A stretch of 15,783 nt of DNA from an uncultured Haemophilus sp. (GTDB lineage Bacteria > Pseudomonadota > Gammaproteobacteria > Enterobacterales > Pasteurellaceae). Location: assembly GCA_902481695.1 (NCBI GenBank), contig CABSXY010000018.1, positions 1 to 15,783 on the forward strand, given 5' to 3'. The position numbers and the translations under genes were made by a program. Shown here piece after piece: positions 6,608-12,364 of this stretch; within the stretch, counting starts at the first letter, position 1; every line of letters begins with the position of its first letter. The notes under the pieces were generated by a model. It made no database searches. It had not been told where the DNA came from and saw only the letters and a list, made by a program, of their open reading frames with translations.

Positions 6608-8461
6608 ATGAACACCATTTTTGCTCATGCACTTTGGGTGAGCCCATTATTGTGGACATTAATGTTGCTTGGCGCAGCGATCATTTTATTTGTGCATAAT
6701 AAAATTCGTATGGATGTGGTGGCATTATTGGTGATGCTTTCTTTTTATCTAAGTGGCATTCTCAGTATCCAGGAGATCTTAGTTGGCTTTAGCGATCCTA
6801 ATATTATCCTTATTGCTTTACTCTTCATTGTGGGGGAAAGCTTGGTTCGGACAGGAATTGCTTATCGTGTGAGTGACGGCATCTTGAAAGTTGCGGGAAA
6901 TAGTGAAGCTAAAGTGCTTATTTTACTGATGCTTTCAGTGGCTGGATTAGGTGCATTTATGAGTTCTACTGGCGTGGTTGCGGTGTTTATTCCTGTTGTG
7001 ATTATGATTTGCCGTCAAATGAATATTTCCCCAAAACGATTAATGATGCCGTTAAGCGTAGCGGGATTAATCAGTGGGATGATGACGTTAATCGCGACAG
7101 CCCCTAACCTTGTGGTGAATGCGGAATTAGTGAAAGATACGAATCTTCGTCTTGAGTTTTTTGATTTCACTCCGATAGGATTGCTGATCTTAGTGTTGGG
7201 TATGGGCTATATGCTTATCGCTCGTCGATGGCTTTCTGATAATAGTGATGAAAGCAATCAAGATACGGCGCAGAGCTCCATGAATGAGTTAATTAATGAA
7301 TATGGTTTGAAAGATCGTACCAAGCGTTTGGTGGTGAAAAACACGTCCCCTTTCGTGGGTAAAACCTTAGATCAACTTCATTTGCGTTCTAGTTACCAAC
7401 TCAATGTGTTGGCAATTGAGCGCTGGAAACATTTCCGCCCAAGTTACATCATGCCTCTTGGCACCTCAGAGATAAAAGCAAAAGATATCCTCATGGTGGA
7501 TCTGGAACGCTGTGATTTCAATTTTGATATGTTTTGCCAAGAGTTTCATTTAGAACCTGCCGAAATTAAATCCCAATCGTTTGATCAGCAAGCTCGTTCT
7601 ATTGGGATGGCTGAGTTAATTATTGTGCCAAACTCAGCCTGTATTGGTAAAACGACTGCTGAGTTACAATTCCGCACGAAATATGGCTTGAATGTAGTTG
7701 GGATTAAGCGAGATGGAGTGGTGTTGAGTGATGCCTTTAAAGAAAAATATCGCTCAGGTGATTTGCTTTTAGTGATTGGTGATTGGCGACTTATTCAAGC
7801 GATGCGTGATCGTCGAAAAGATTTCCTTGTATTGAATTATCCGAAAGAAATGGAACGCGCTGTGCCAGCGCAACGTCAAGCACCACTTGCTTTACTGTCC
7901 ATTTTAACCATGGTGGTATTAATGGTGTCAGGTGTCGTACCGAATGTTGTGGCAGCATTAATTGGTTGTTTAATGTTGGCTTATTTCCGCTGTGTGGATG
8001 CTAAAAGTGCTTATGACTCCATTCAATGGCCGAGCCTTATTTTGATTATCGGAATGATGCCATTTTCAACCGCACTTCAAAAAACAGGTGGGGTGGAGTT
8101 TGCGGTGAAATGGCTGACTCAAATCATTGATGGATGGGGAATGTATCCTGTATTGATTGTGCTCTTTGTTTTTTGTGCATTAGTCGGATTGTTCATTTCG
8201 AATACAGCCACTGCAATTTTAATGGCACCCATTGCGATATCTCTCGCAACACAGCTGAATGTGTCTCCCGTGCCATTTGCAATGGTTGTTGCAATTGCGG
8301 CTTCAGCTGCATTTATGACCCCAGTCTCTTCTCCGGTAAATACCATGGTGGTAGGACCCGGTGGCTATAAATTTGCTGATTTTATAAAAATTGGCGTACC
8401 TTTTACCTTAATTGTTATGTTGGTGACTGTTTTTATTGTGCCAACACTATTTCCATTTTAA
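6608..8461 (+). CDS. SLC13-type (DASS/YfbS-like) transporter with two RCK_C domains
   Basis: This 617-residue inner-membrane protein resembles the divalent anion:Na+ symporter superfamily. About six hydrophobic segments fill residues 10-205, a soluble cytoplasmic block spans about 210-410, and further hydrophobic segments run from about 420 to the end. Two half-helix motifs typical of SLC13 substrate and sodium binding are visible: SSTG at 119-122 and SNT at 531-533 (ISNTATAILMAP). The soluble block holds two TrkA-C (RCK_C) repeats, each with an 'VGKTL.QL..R..Y.LNV..I' pattern (about 240-300 and 338-400); such domains often bind ligands and gate transport. E. coli YfbS and H. influenzae HI0608 share this layout as I recall, and their substrate is not firmly known. 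AAGGA lies 6 nt before the ATG. The gene is probably read with rnhB. I do not assign a substrate. Confidence 0.88.
   Translation: MNTIFAHALWVSPLLWTLMLLGAAIILFVHNKIRMDVVALLVMLSFYLSGILSIQEILVGFSDPNIILIALLFIVGESLVRTGIAYRVSDGILKVAGNSEAKVLILLMLSVAGLGAFMSSTGVVAVFIPVVIMICRQMNISPKRLMMPLSVAGLISGMMTLIATAPNLVVNAELVKDTNLRLEFFDFTPIGLLILVLGMGYMLIARRWLSDNSDESNQDTAQSSMNELINEYGLKDRTKRLVVKNTSPFVGKTLDQLHLRSSYQLNVLAIERWKHFRPSYIMPLGTSEIKAKDILMVDLERCDFNFDMFCQEFHLEPAEIKSQSFDQQARSIGMAELIIVPNSACIGKTTAELQFRTKYGLNVVGIKRDGVVLSDAFKEKYRSGDLLLVIGDWRLIQAMRDRRKDFLVLNYPKEMERAVPAQRQAPLALLSILTMVVLMVSGVVPNVVAALIGCLMLAYFRCVDAKSAYDSIQWPSLILIIGMMPFSTALQKTGGVEFAVKWLTQIIDGWGMYPVLIVLFVFCALVGLFISNTATAILMAPIAISLATQLNVSPVPFAMVVAIAASAAFMTPVSSPVNTMVVGPGGYKFADFIKIGVPFTLIVMLVTVFIVPTLFPF
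8069..8077 (-). repeat. uptake signal sequence (USS)
   Basis: ACCGCACTT on the plus strand inside the transporter gene (STALQKTGG). It is the last perfect copy before a stretch of about 4.7 kb without one. Confidence 0.9.
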
Positions 8462-8466
8462 ATGAA

Positions 8467-8475
8467 AAGAGCGGT
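8467..8475 (+). repeat. USS-like variant AAGAGCGGT, unpaired
   Basis: AAGAGCGGT followed by CAGTTTT begins 5 nt after the transporter stop codon. It differs from the uptake signal only by A for T at the fourth base. No pairing arm is visible nearby, unlike the two copies that form hairpins further downstream. Confidence 0.55.
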
Positions 8476-8546
8476 CAGTTTTGAGGTTAAATTTTTACTG
8501 CTGTCGTAATTTATAAAGCATTTGCATTATGTATTTGGAATAGAAA

Positions 8547-9140
8547 ATGAATGTTTATTGCCTTGTCTTTGATGACTATGAAACGTTAGATTTAATGGGT
8601 TCTGTTGAGTTTTTAGCAAGAGTCCCTAATGTTAAGCTTCACTATGTATCCCAAGTTGGTGGATTAATTCGTAGTAAGCAAGGATTTTATATTGAAACAG
8701 AAAAGCTAGAACATTTATTACCTCATAGTGTGTTATTGGTTGTTGGTGGACAGGGAACTCGTCAGTTAGTAAACGATGAACAATTTATTAATCAGCTTGG
8801 TAAATGGATTGATGAGTCAGAGATTTGTCTCAGTGTTTGTACAGGTTCAGCATTATTGGCTTGTACGGGGCGATTAGATAGTTTAAAAGCGACTTCTAAT
8901 AAAAAATCTTTTGAATGGGTAAAACAATGTCGCCCAGCTGTAAAATGGCAGCCCGTTGCAAGATGGGTGAAAGATGGCAAGTTTTACACTTCATCAGGCG
9001 TTTCTGCTGGTATGGATATGGTGCTTGGGTTTATTGCTGATTATTATGGCAGTGACTTGGCTCAAGACATTGCTAACCACACCGAATATCATTGGCAAAG
9101 TGAGCCTAGCCTCGATGATTTTGCTGGAATATACAGATAA
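8547..9140 (+). CDS. DJ-1/PfpI family protein (isonitrile-hydratase-like subgroup)
   Basis: This 197-residue protein has a DJ-1/PfpI (class I glutamine amidotransferase-like) fold. The N-terminal strand MNVYCLVFDDYETLDLMG carries the acidic residue Asp15, which in the isonitrile hydratase/AraC-GATase branch partners the active site. The nucleophile elbow is ICLSVCTGSALLA, placing the reactive Cys98; this is followed by AGRLD-like TGRLDSLKAT and a C-terminal segment with SSGVSAGMDMVLGFI typical of the branch. Family members include protein deglycase-like, peptidase-like and isonitrile hydratase enzymes, and the N-terminal domains of some AraC regulators; sequence alone does not choose. No DNA-binding domain is present. 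GGAA lies 7 nt before the ATG. Neither neighbour explains its role, and hairpins built on AAGAGCGGT lie downstream. Confidence 0.85.
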   Translation: MNVYCLVFDDYETLDLMGSVEFLARVPNVKLHYVSQVGGLIRSKQGFYIETEKLEHLLPHSVLLVVGGQGTRQLVNDEQFINQLGKWIDESEICLSVCTGSALLACTGRLDSLKATSNKKSFEWVKQCRPAVKWQPVARWVKDGKFYTSSGVSAGMDMVLGFIADYYGSDLAQDIANHTEYHWQSEPSLDDFAGIYR

Positions 9141-9148
9141 TAAGTAAA

Positions 9149-9169
9149 AGATTAAATTTTCTTTAATCT
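9149..9169 (+). other. AT-rich stem-loop after the DJ-1 family gene
   Basis: AGATTAAA (9149-9156) pairs with TTTAATCT (9162-9169) around a TTTTC loop, 9 nt after the stop. An A-tract follows on the plus strand, which is a T-tract only for the opposite strand. It is probably a companion to the next hairpin rather than a separate terminator. Confidence 0.4.
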
Positions 9170-9174
9170 AAAAA

Positions 9175-9214
9175 AAGAGCGGTCAAAAATACAAAGAGTT
9201 TTGACCGTTATTTA
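9175..9214 (+). terminator. terminator built on AAGAGCGGTC
   Basis: AGCGGTCAAAA (9178-9188) pairs with TTTTGACCGTT (9199-9209), with one G-U pair and a 10-nt loop. ATTTATATT follows on the plus strand and a run of A at 9170-9176 precedes, so it could stop transcription in both directions. The left arm starts as AAGAGCGGT (9175-9183), one base different from the uptake signal. It ends the DJ-1 family transcript. Confidence 0.7.
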
Positions 9215-9258
9215 TATTAAAATTCCTGATGAATTTACTATACTATTGTTTTGTTTTT

Positions 9259-9267
9259 TGTTATGCT
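9259..9267 (+). promoter_or_regulatory. candidate extended -10 promoter for the lipoprotein gene
   Basis: TGTTATGCT (9259-9267) fits an extended -10 element (TGnTATGCT). No convincing -35 lies 16-18 nt upstream. Predicted start is near 9274, leaving a leader of about 65 nt with a GAGGA Shine-Dalgarno at 9326-9330. It lies between the upstream terminator and the gene, where a promoter is needed. Confidence 0.4.
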
Positions 9268-9338
9268 ACCTTGTGTCATCCTGGATGATAAATAGTGATT
9301 ATCTTTTATTTTTAACCGCTTAGTCGAGGAATTCCTTT

Positions 9339-10328
9339 ATGAGAAAAGTAACGCTTTCTGCACTAGCTATAGCACTTGCTATGGGATTATCTGCTTGTTC
9401 ATCGAGCCAAGAAGAGAGTTATGACCCATCTTCTAATAATGTTTCAACTTTCCAACCGAATAAATCTTCATCAGAGAATAATTCGGCAAACCAATCTTCA
9501 TCAGAAAATGATTCAGCAAATCAAACAAACGAATCAAATAACCAAAACCAATCAACCCAACCTCACTTGACAATAATTGAAAGAGGACCGGCAAGTAAAG
9601 GGCACCCATCATCAGCGAAAGATTATGCTATTCCAACAACTGGTAAATTTAATGGTATTGCTTATGAATTTAGCAGCCGTTATGACAGTGACAAAATTGC
9701 GAATCCCAAAGTACATCAATTATCAACGGATAATATCTACGTGTTAAACATTAATGGTAAACGCATTGATATTGCACCAGAGGGTGTAAATCCAGCGTAT
9801 ACTTATGTGGATAAGGATGGAGAAATTCATTTAAGCACAGGGGCTTTTGTTAATGGTGTCGTTTTCCAAGACAGTATGCAAAATGGGATTTATCAAAACC
9901 AAAAAGATGGAAAAACCTACGTTTATATCCAAGGTGAACTTACTCCGACAGATAATATTCCGAAAACCGGCAAAGTGCGTTATCTTGGCATAAGTAGCTA
10001 CCATGTGAATAATGATACACTACGTGAAGGTGCTCTTGATCATCTTTATGGCGCGCCTCCAAGATTTGGTATTGTAGGTGTTGATATGACGGCAAATTTT
10101 GAAGATAAAACGGTTGCTGGCCACCTAGTTCATGCCAGTGCAGCGAAGAATGATAATGTACTCGCTGAATTAGAGGGAACTATCTCTGGAAACCAATTCA
10201 GTGGTACAAAAAATGATACAAAACTGCAAGGCGCATTCTTTGGTGAAAATGCTAATGAAATGGGTGGCGTTTATATCAATGAGAAAGAAGGTTTTAGTGG
10301 TGCATTTAGTGCGAGACATGAATGGTAG
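9339..10328 (+). CDS. TbpB-like surface lipoprotein, single lobe
   Basis: This 329-residue lipoprotein starts with a lipobox signal peptide ending LSAC (Cys20), followed by Ser residues that favour outer-membrane sorting. Residues about 21-75 form an N/S/Q/E-rich linker with two copies of a ten-residue repeat (KSSSENNSAN, QSSSENDSAN). Residues about 95-195 form a beta-rich N-terminal domain I do not recognise. From about 197 to 329 lies a beta-barrel resembling the TbpB C-terminal domain: strand pattern VDMTANFEDKTVAGHLV, GTISGNQFSGT, then the signature GAFFGENANEMGGVY. The family includes transferrin- and haem-binding lipoproteins, factor H-binding protein and hemophilins, many exported by Slam; which ligand applies here cannot be told. 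Only one lobe is present, unlike bilobed TbpB. No Slam or TonB-dependent receptor gene is in the window. It has its own promoter candidate and a bidirectional terminator, so it is likely monocistronic. Confidence 0.85.
   Translation: MRKVTLSALAIALAMGLSACSSSQEESYDPSSNNVSTFQPNKSSSENNSANQSSSENDSANQTNESNNQNQSTQPHLTIIERGPASKGHPSSAKDYAIPTTGKFNGIAYEFSSRYDSDKIANPKVHQLSTDNIYVLNINGKRIDIAPEGVNPAYTYVDKDGEIHLSTGAFVNGVVFQDSMQNGIYQNQKDGKTYVYIQGELTPTDNIPKTGKVRYLGISSYHVNNDTLREGALDHLYGAPPRFGIVGVDMTANFEDKTVAGHLVHASAAKNDNVLAELEGTISGNQFSGTKNDTKLQGAFFGENANEMGGVYINEKEGFSGAFSARHEW
9463..9522 (+). repeat. two 30-bp tandem repeats in the lipoprotein linker
   Basis: The units 9463-9492 and 9493-9522 both begin AATCTTCATCAGA and differ at a handful of positions. 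They encode two copies of SSSEN(N/D)SAN. The 30-bp period keeps the frame, so copy-number change would lengthen or shorten the linker without breaking the protein. Confidence 0.85.
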
Positions 10329-10365
10329 TTAAGTGTCGTTAATCATGTTTTAATGAATGTTAATA

Positions 10366-10397
10366 AAAAAGAGCGGTCAAAATTGACCGCTCTTTTT
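10366..10397 (+). terminator. bidirectional terminator between the lipoprotein gene and aspA
   Basis: A 14-bp perfect stem, AAAAAGAGCGGTCA (10366-10379) with TGACCGCTCTTTTT (10384-10397), has a 4-nt loop. It ends in a T-tract on either strand, so it can stop both the lipoprotein transcript and the convergent aspA transcript. Both arms carry AAGAGCGGT (10369-10377 and, reversed, 10386-10394), the one-base variant of the uptake signal. Confidence 0.92.
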
Positions 10398-10411
10398 ATT
10401 TCTCAGCGAGA

Positions 10412-11830
10412 TTATTTATTTAATTTCGCTTTGTAAGTTGGGTTCATTAAGTTTTCTACAGAAAGGATGTCATCCAATTGTTCTGCGGTTAATAAACCTT
10501 TTTCTAATACCACTTCGCGTACACCTTTACCGGTTTGAGCACAGATTTTACCCACTAAGTCGCCATTATGGTGACCGATAAATGGATTTAAGTAAGTCAC
10601 GATACCGATTGAGTTAAATACGTAGTTTTCACAAATTTCTTTGTTTACAGTAATACCGTCTACACATTTATCGCGTAAGTTCACGCAAGCATTGGTTAAG
10701 ATGTCGATAGATTCAAACATTGCTTGACCAATCACTGGTTCCATTACGTTTAATTGTAATTGACCCGCTTCAGATGCGAAAGTAACGGTAGTATCGTTAC
10801 CAATTACTTTAAAGCATACTTGGTTTACAACCTCAGGAATAACAGGGTTTACTTTTGCAGGCATGATAGAAGAACCTGCTTGTAATTCAGGTAAGTTAAT
10901 TTCTTTAATACCTGCACGTGGACCAGAAGAGAGTAAACGTAAGTCGTTACATACTTTAGATAGTTTTACTGCGGTACGTTTTAATGCACCATGAACCATG
11001 ACATAAGCACCACAGTCAGATGTTGCTTCGATTAAGTTTTCAGCTGGTACGCAAGGTAATCCAGTTACCTCGGCAAGGTGTTTTACTACTAATTCTGTAT
11101 AACCTTGTGGTGTATTTAAACCAGTACCGATTGCTGTTGCACCAAGGTTGACTTCAAGGAGTAATACAGCGGTACGTTTTAAGTTACGTACTTCTTCTTC
11201 AAGTAATACGGCAAAGGCTTTAAACTCTTGACCAACGGTCATAGGTACCGCATCTTGTAATTGGGTACGGCCCATTTTTAAAATTTTAGCAAATTCTTTT
11301 GCTTTATTATCGAAACCATCATGTAAGTATTGGATTTTGTCGATAAGTTTTAAAATGCTGTTATATACCGCAATACGGAAACCGGTAGGATACGCATCGT
11401 TGGTAGATTGGCTAGCGTTCACGTGGTCCATTGGGTTAATAACATCATATTCACCTTTTTTATGACCAATTTTTTCAAGCGCGAGGTTAGCAACGACTTC
11501 GTTGGTATTCATATTGACAGAAGTACCCGCACCACCTTGATATACATCAGATGGGAATTGATCTAAGCATTTCCCCGTGGTAAGAATTTCATCACAAGCT
11601 GCCACAATCGCTTTTGCAATATCACTTGGAATTGCACCTAATTCACCATTCGCTAGGGCTGTTGCTTTTTTTACCATTACCATGCCGCAAACAAATTCCG
11701 GTACATCAGAAATGGTTACATTAGAAATATTGAAGTTTTCAACCGCTCTTAAGGTATGGATACCCCAGTATGCATCTGCTGGTACATCGCGTTCACCTAA
11801 TAAATCCACTTCTTTTCTGTATTGAGTCAT
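10412..11830 (-). CDS. aspA: Aspartate ammonia-lyase (aspartase)
   Basis: Aspartase converts L-aspartate to fumarate and ammonia in the cytoplasm, feeding fumarate respiration when oxygen is low and allowing aspartate use. The 472-residue product (E. coli 478) belongs to the fumarase/aspartase superfamily. The N-terminal region is LLGERDVPADAYWGIHTLRA. Two catalytic-region signatures follow, DVYQGGAGTSVNMNTNEV and DHVNASQSTNDAYPTG, then the family signature GSSIMPAKVNP at about 319-329, whose Ser residues sit on the flexible catalytic loop. I choose ATG at 11830 rather than GTG at 11839, because AGGAAAGG then lies 8 nt upstream and the product starts MTQ as I recall for Haemophilus. The codons for LRAV contain the AAGAGCGGT variant (11742-11750). 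Transcription converges on the lipoprotein gene and diverges from groES. Confidence 0.97.
   Translation of the reverse strand: MTQYRKEVDLLGERDVPADAYWGIHTLRAVENFNISNVTISDVPEFVCGMVMVKKATALANGELGAIPSDIAKAIVAACDEILTTGKCLDQFPSDVYQGGAGTSVNMNTNEVVANLALEKIGHKKGEYDVINPMDHVNASQSTNDAYPTGFRIAVYNSILKLIDKIQYLHDGFDNKAKEFAKILKMGRTQLQDAVPMTVGQEFKAFAVLLEEEVRNLKRTAVLLLEVNLGATAIGTGLNTPQGYTELVVKHLAEVTGLPCVPAENLIEATSDCGAYVMVHGALKRTAVKLSKVCNDLRLLSSGPRAGIKEINLPELQAGSSIMPAKVNPVIPEVVNQVCFKVIGNDTTVTFASEAGQLQLNVMEPVIGQAMFESIDILTNACVNLRDKCVDGITVNKEICENYVFNSIGIVTYLNPFIGHHNGDLVGKICAQTGKGVREVVLEKGLLTAEQLDDILSVENLMNPTYKAKLNK
11742..11750 (-). repeat. USS-like variant AAGAGCGGT within aspA
   Basis: ACCGCTCTT on the plus strand is AAGAGCGGT on the aspA coding strand, followed by TGAAAA. 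It spans codons for the conserved LRAV segment. It is the only copy of this variant found inside a gene in the window. Confidence 0.5.
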
Positions 11831-11868
11831 TTTAATCACCTTTCCTGGTTGTTAATTAATTTGAGTTA

Positions 11869-11874
11869 ATTATA
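11869..11874 (-). promoter_or_regulatory. aspA promoter -10 box
   Basis: ATTATA on the plus strand is a perfect TATAAT for aspA, predicting a start near 11862 and a leader of about 32 nt. The -35 position (11892-11897) reads AATTTA and is poor, as expected for a promoter that depends on an activator bound just upstream. Confidence 0.65.
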
Positions 11875-11895
11875 GGAATTTACATAGAAAATAAA

Positions 11896-11911
11896 TTTGA
11901 CGTGGATCACA
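11896..11911. promoter_or_regulatory. CRP/FNR-like operator upstream of aspA
   Basis: TTTGACGTGGATCACA reads on the aspA strand as TGTGATCCACGTCAAA, matching nine of ten bases of the CRP palindrome TGTGA-N6-TCACA. The inner part TTGAC-GTGG-ATCAC also matches eight of ten bases of the FNR site TTGAT-N4-ATCAA. The centre at 11903.5 is 41.5 bp upstream of the predicted aspA start, the class II activator position. Flanking AAA/TTT extends the symmetry. aspA responds to CRP and FNR in E. coli; which protein binds here is not settled by sequence. Confidence 0.7.
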
Positions 11912-11985
11912 TTTCAAATAAGACGTATAAGAGATATTTTCATTTCTCGCATAAATTTTTTTAGGGTGAAATTTTTTTATTTATC

Positions 11986-12017
11986 CCCTTGAAACCGAAA
12001 AAGTTATCCCCACATTT
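11986..12017 (+). promoter_or_regulatory. sigma-32 heat-shock promoter of groESL
   Basis: CTTGAAA (11988-11994, preceded by CCC) and CCCCACATTT (12008-12017) match the sigma-32 consensus CTTGAAA / CCCCATnT with a 13-nt spacer. The predicted start near 12021 leaves a leader of about 30 nt before groES. No clear sigma-70 promoter was found beside it. Confidence 0.85.
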
Positions 12018-12051
12018 AAAACACTTTATTTTAATAAGAAGGAAATTAATC

Positions 12052-12342
12052 ATGAATATTCGTCCTTTACACGATCGTGTAATCATTAAACGTGAAGAAG
12101 TAGAAACTCGTTCAGCTGGCGGTATCGTATTAACCGGTTCAGCGGCGACTAAATCAACCCGTGCGAAAGTATTGGCAGTGGGTAAAGGTCGTATTTTGGA
12201 AAATGGTACCGTTCAACCTTTAGATGTAAAAGTTGGCGATACAGTCATTTTCAATGATGGTTATGGTGTGAAAAGTGAAAAAATCGATGGTGAAGAAGTG
12301 TTAATCATTTCTGAAAACGATATTTTGGCGATTGTGGAATAA
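12052..12342 (+). CDS. groES: Co-chaperonin GroES
   Basis: GroES is the heptameric lid that closes the GroEL folding chamber in the cytoplasm. The 96-residue product has the usual start MNIRPLHDRVIIKREE, a mobile loop at about 16-32 with the GroEL-contact residues IVL at 25-27 (SAGGIVLTGSA), and the closing strands GYGVKSEKIDGEEVLIISENDILAIVE. The start is ATG 12052, with AAGGA 8 nt upstream; a longer reading from TTG 11989 would run through the sigma-32 promoter and is rejected. groEL follows after 22 nt in the same transcript. The length is almost identical to E. coli (97). Confidence 0.98.
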   Translation: MNIRPLHDRVIIKREEVETRSAGGIVLTGSAATKSTRAKVLAVGKGRILENGTVQPLDVKVGDTVIFNDGYGVKSEKIDGEEVLIISENDILAIVE

Positions 12343-12364
12343 TTTAAATTAAGGAAAAAAGAAA

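Noticed and set aside
8134..8370. Plus-strand 78-residue frame inside the transporter gene
   Set aside because: A Cys-rich shadow frame within clear membrane-protein coding sequence.
9276..9288. TCATC-CTG-GATGA hairpin in the lipoprotein leader
   Set aside because: Only five base pairs with a 3-nt loop; too weak to call a regulatory element.
9376..9570. 64-residue frame inside the lipoprotein gene
   Set aside because: A shifted frame over the low-complexity linker; the parent frame has the lipobox and domain.
9973..9981. AAGTGCGTT in the lipoprotein gene as an uptake signal
   Set aside because: One mismatch in the core; a single decayed or chance copy.
11831..11839. aspA start at GTG 11839
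   Set aside because: The Shine-Dalgarno would touch the start codon; ATG 11830 has correct spacing.
11897..11931. Sigma-70 promoter TTGACG/TATAAG for groES
   Set aside because: The spacer is 23 nt, far too long; TTGACG is part of the CRP/FNR palindrome.
11989..12051. Longer groES start at TTG 11989
   Set aside because: It begins inside the sigma-32 promoter and adds residues absent from GroES.
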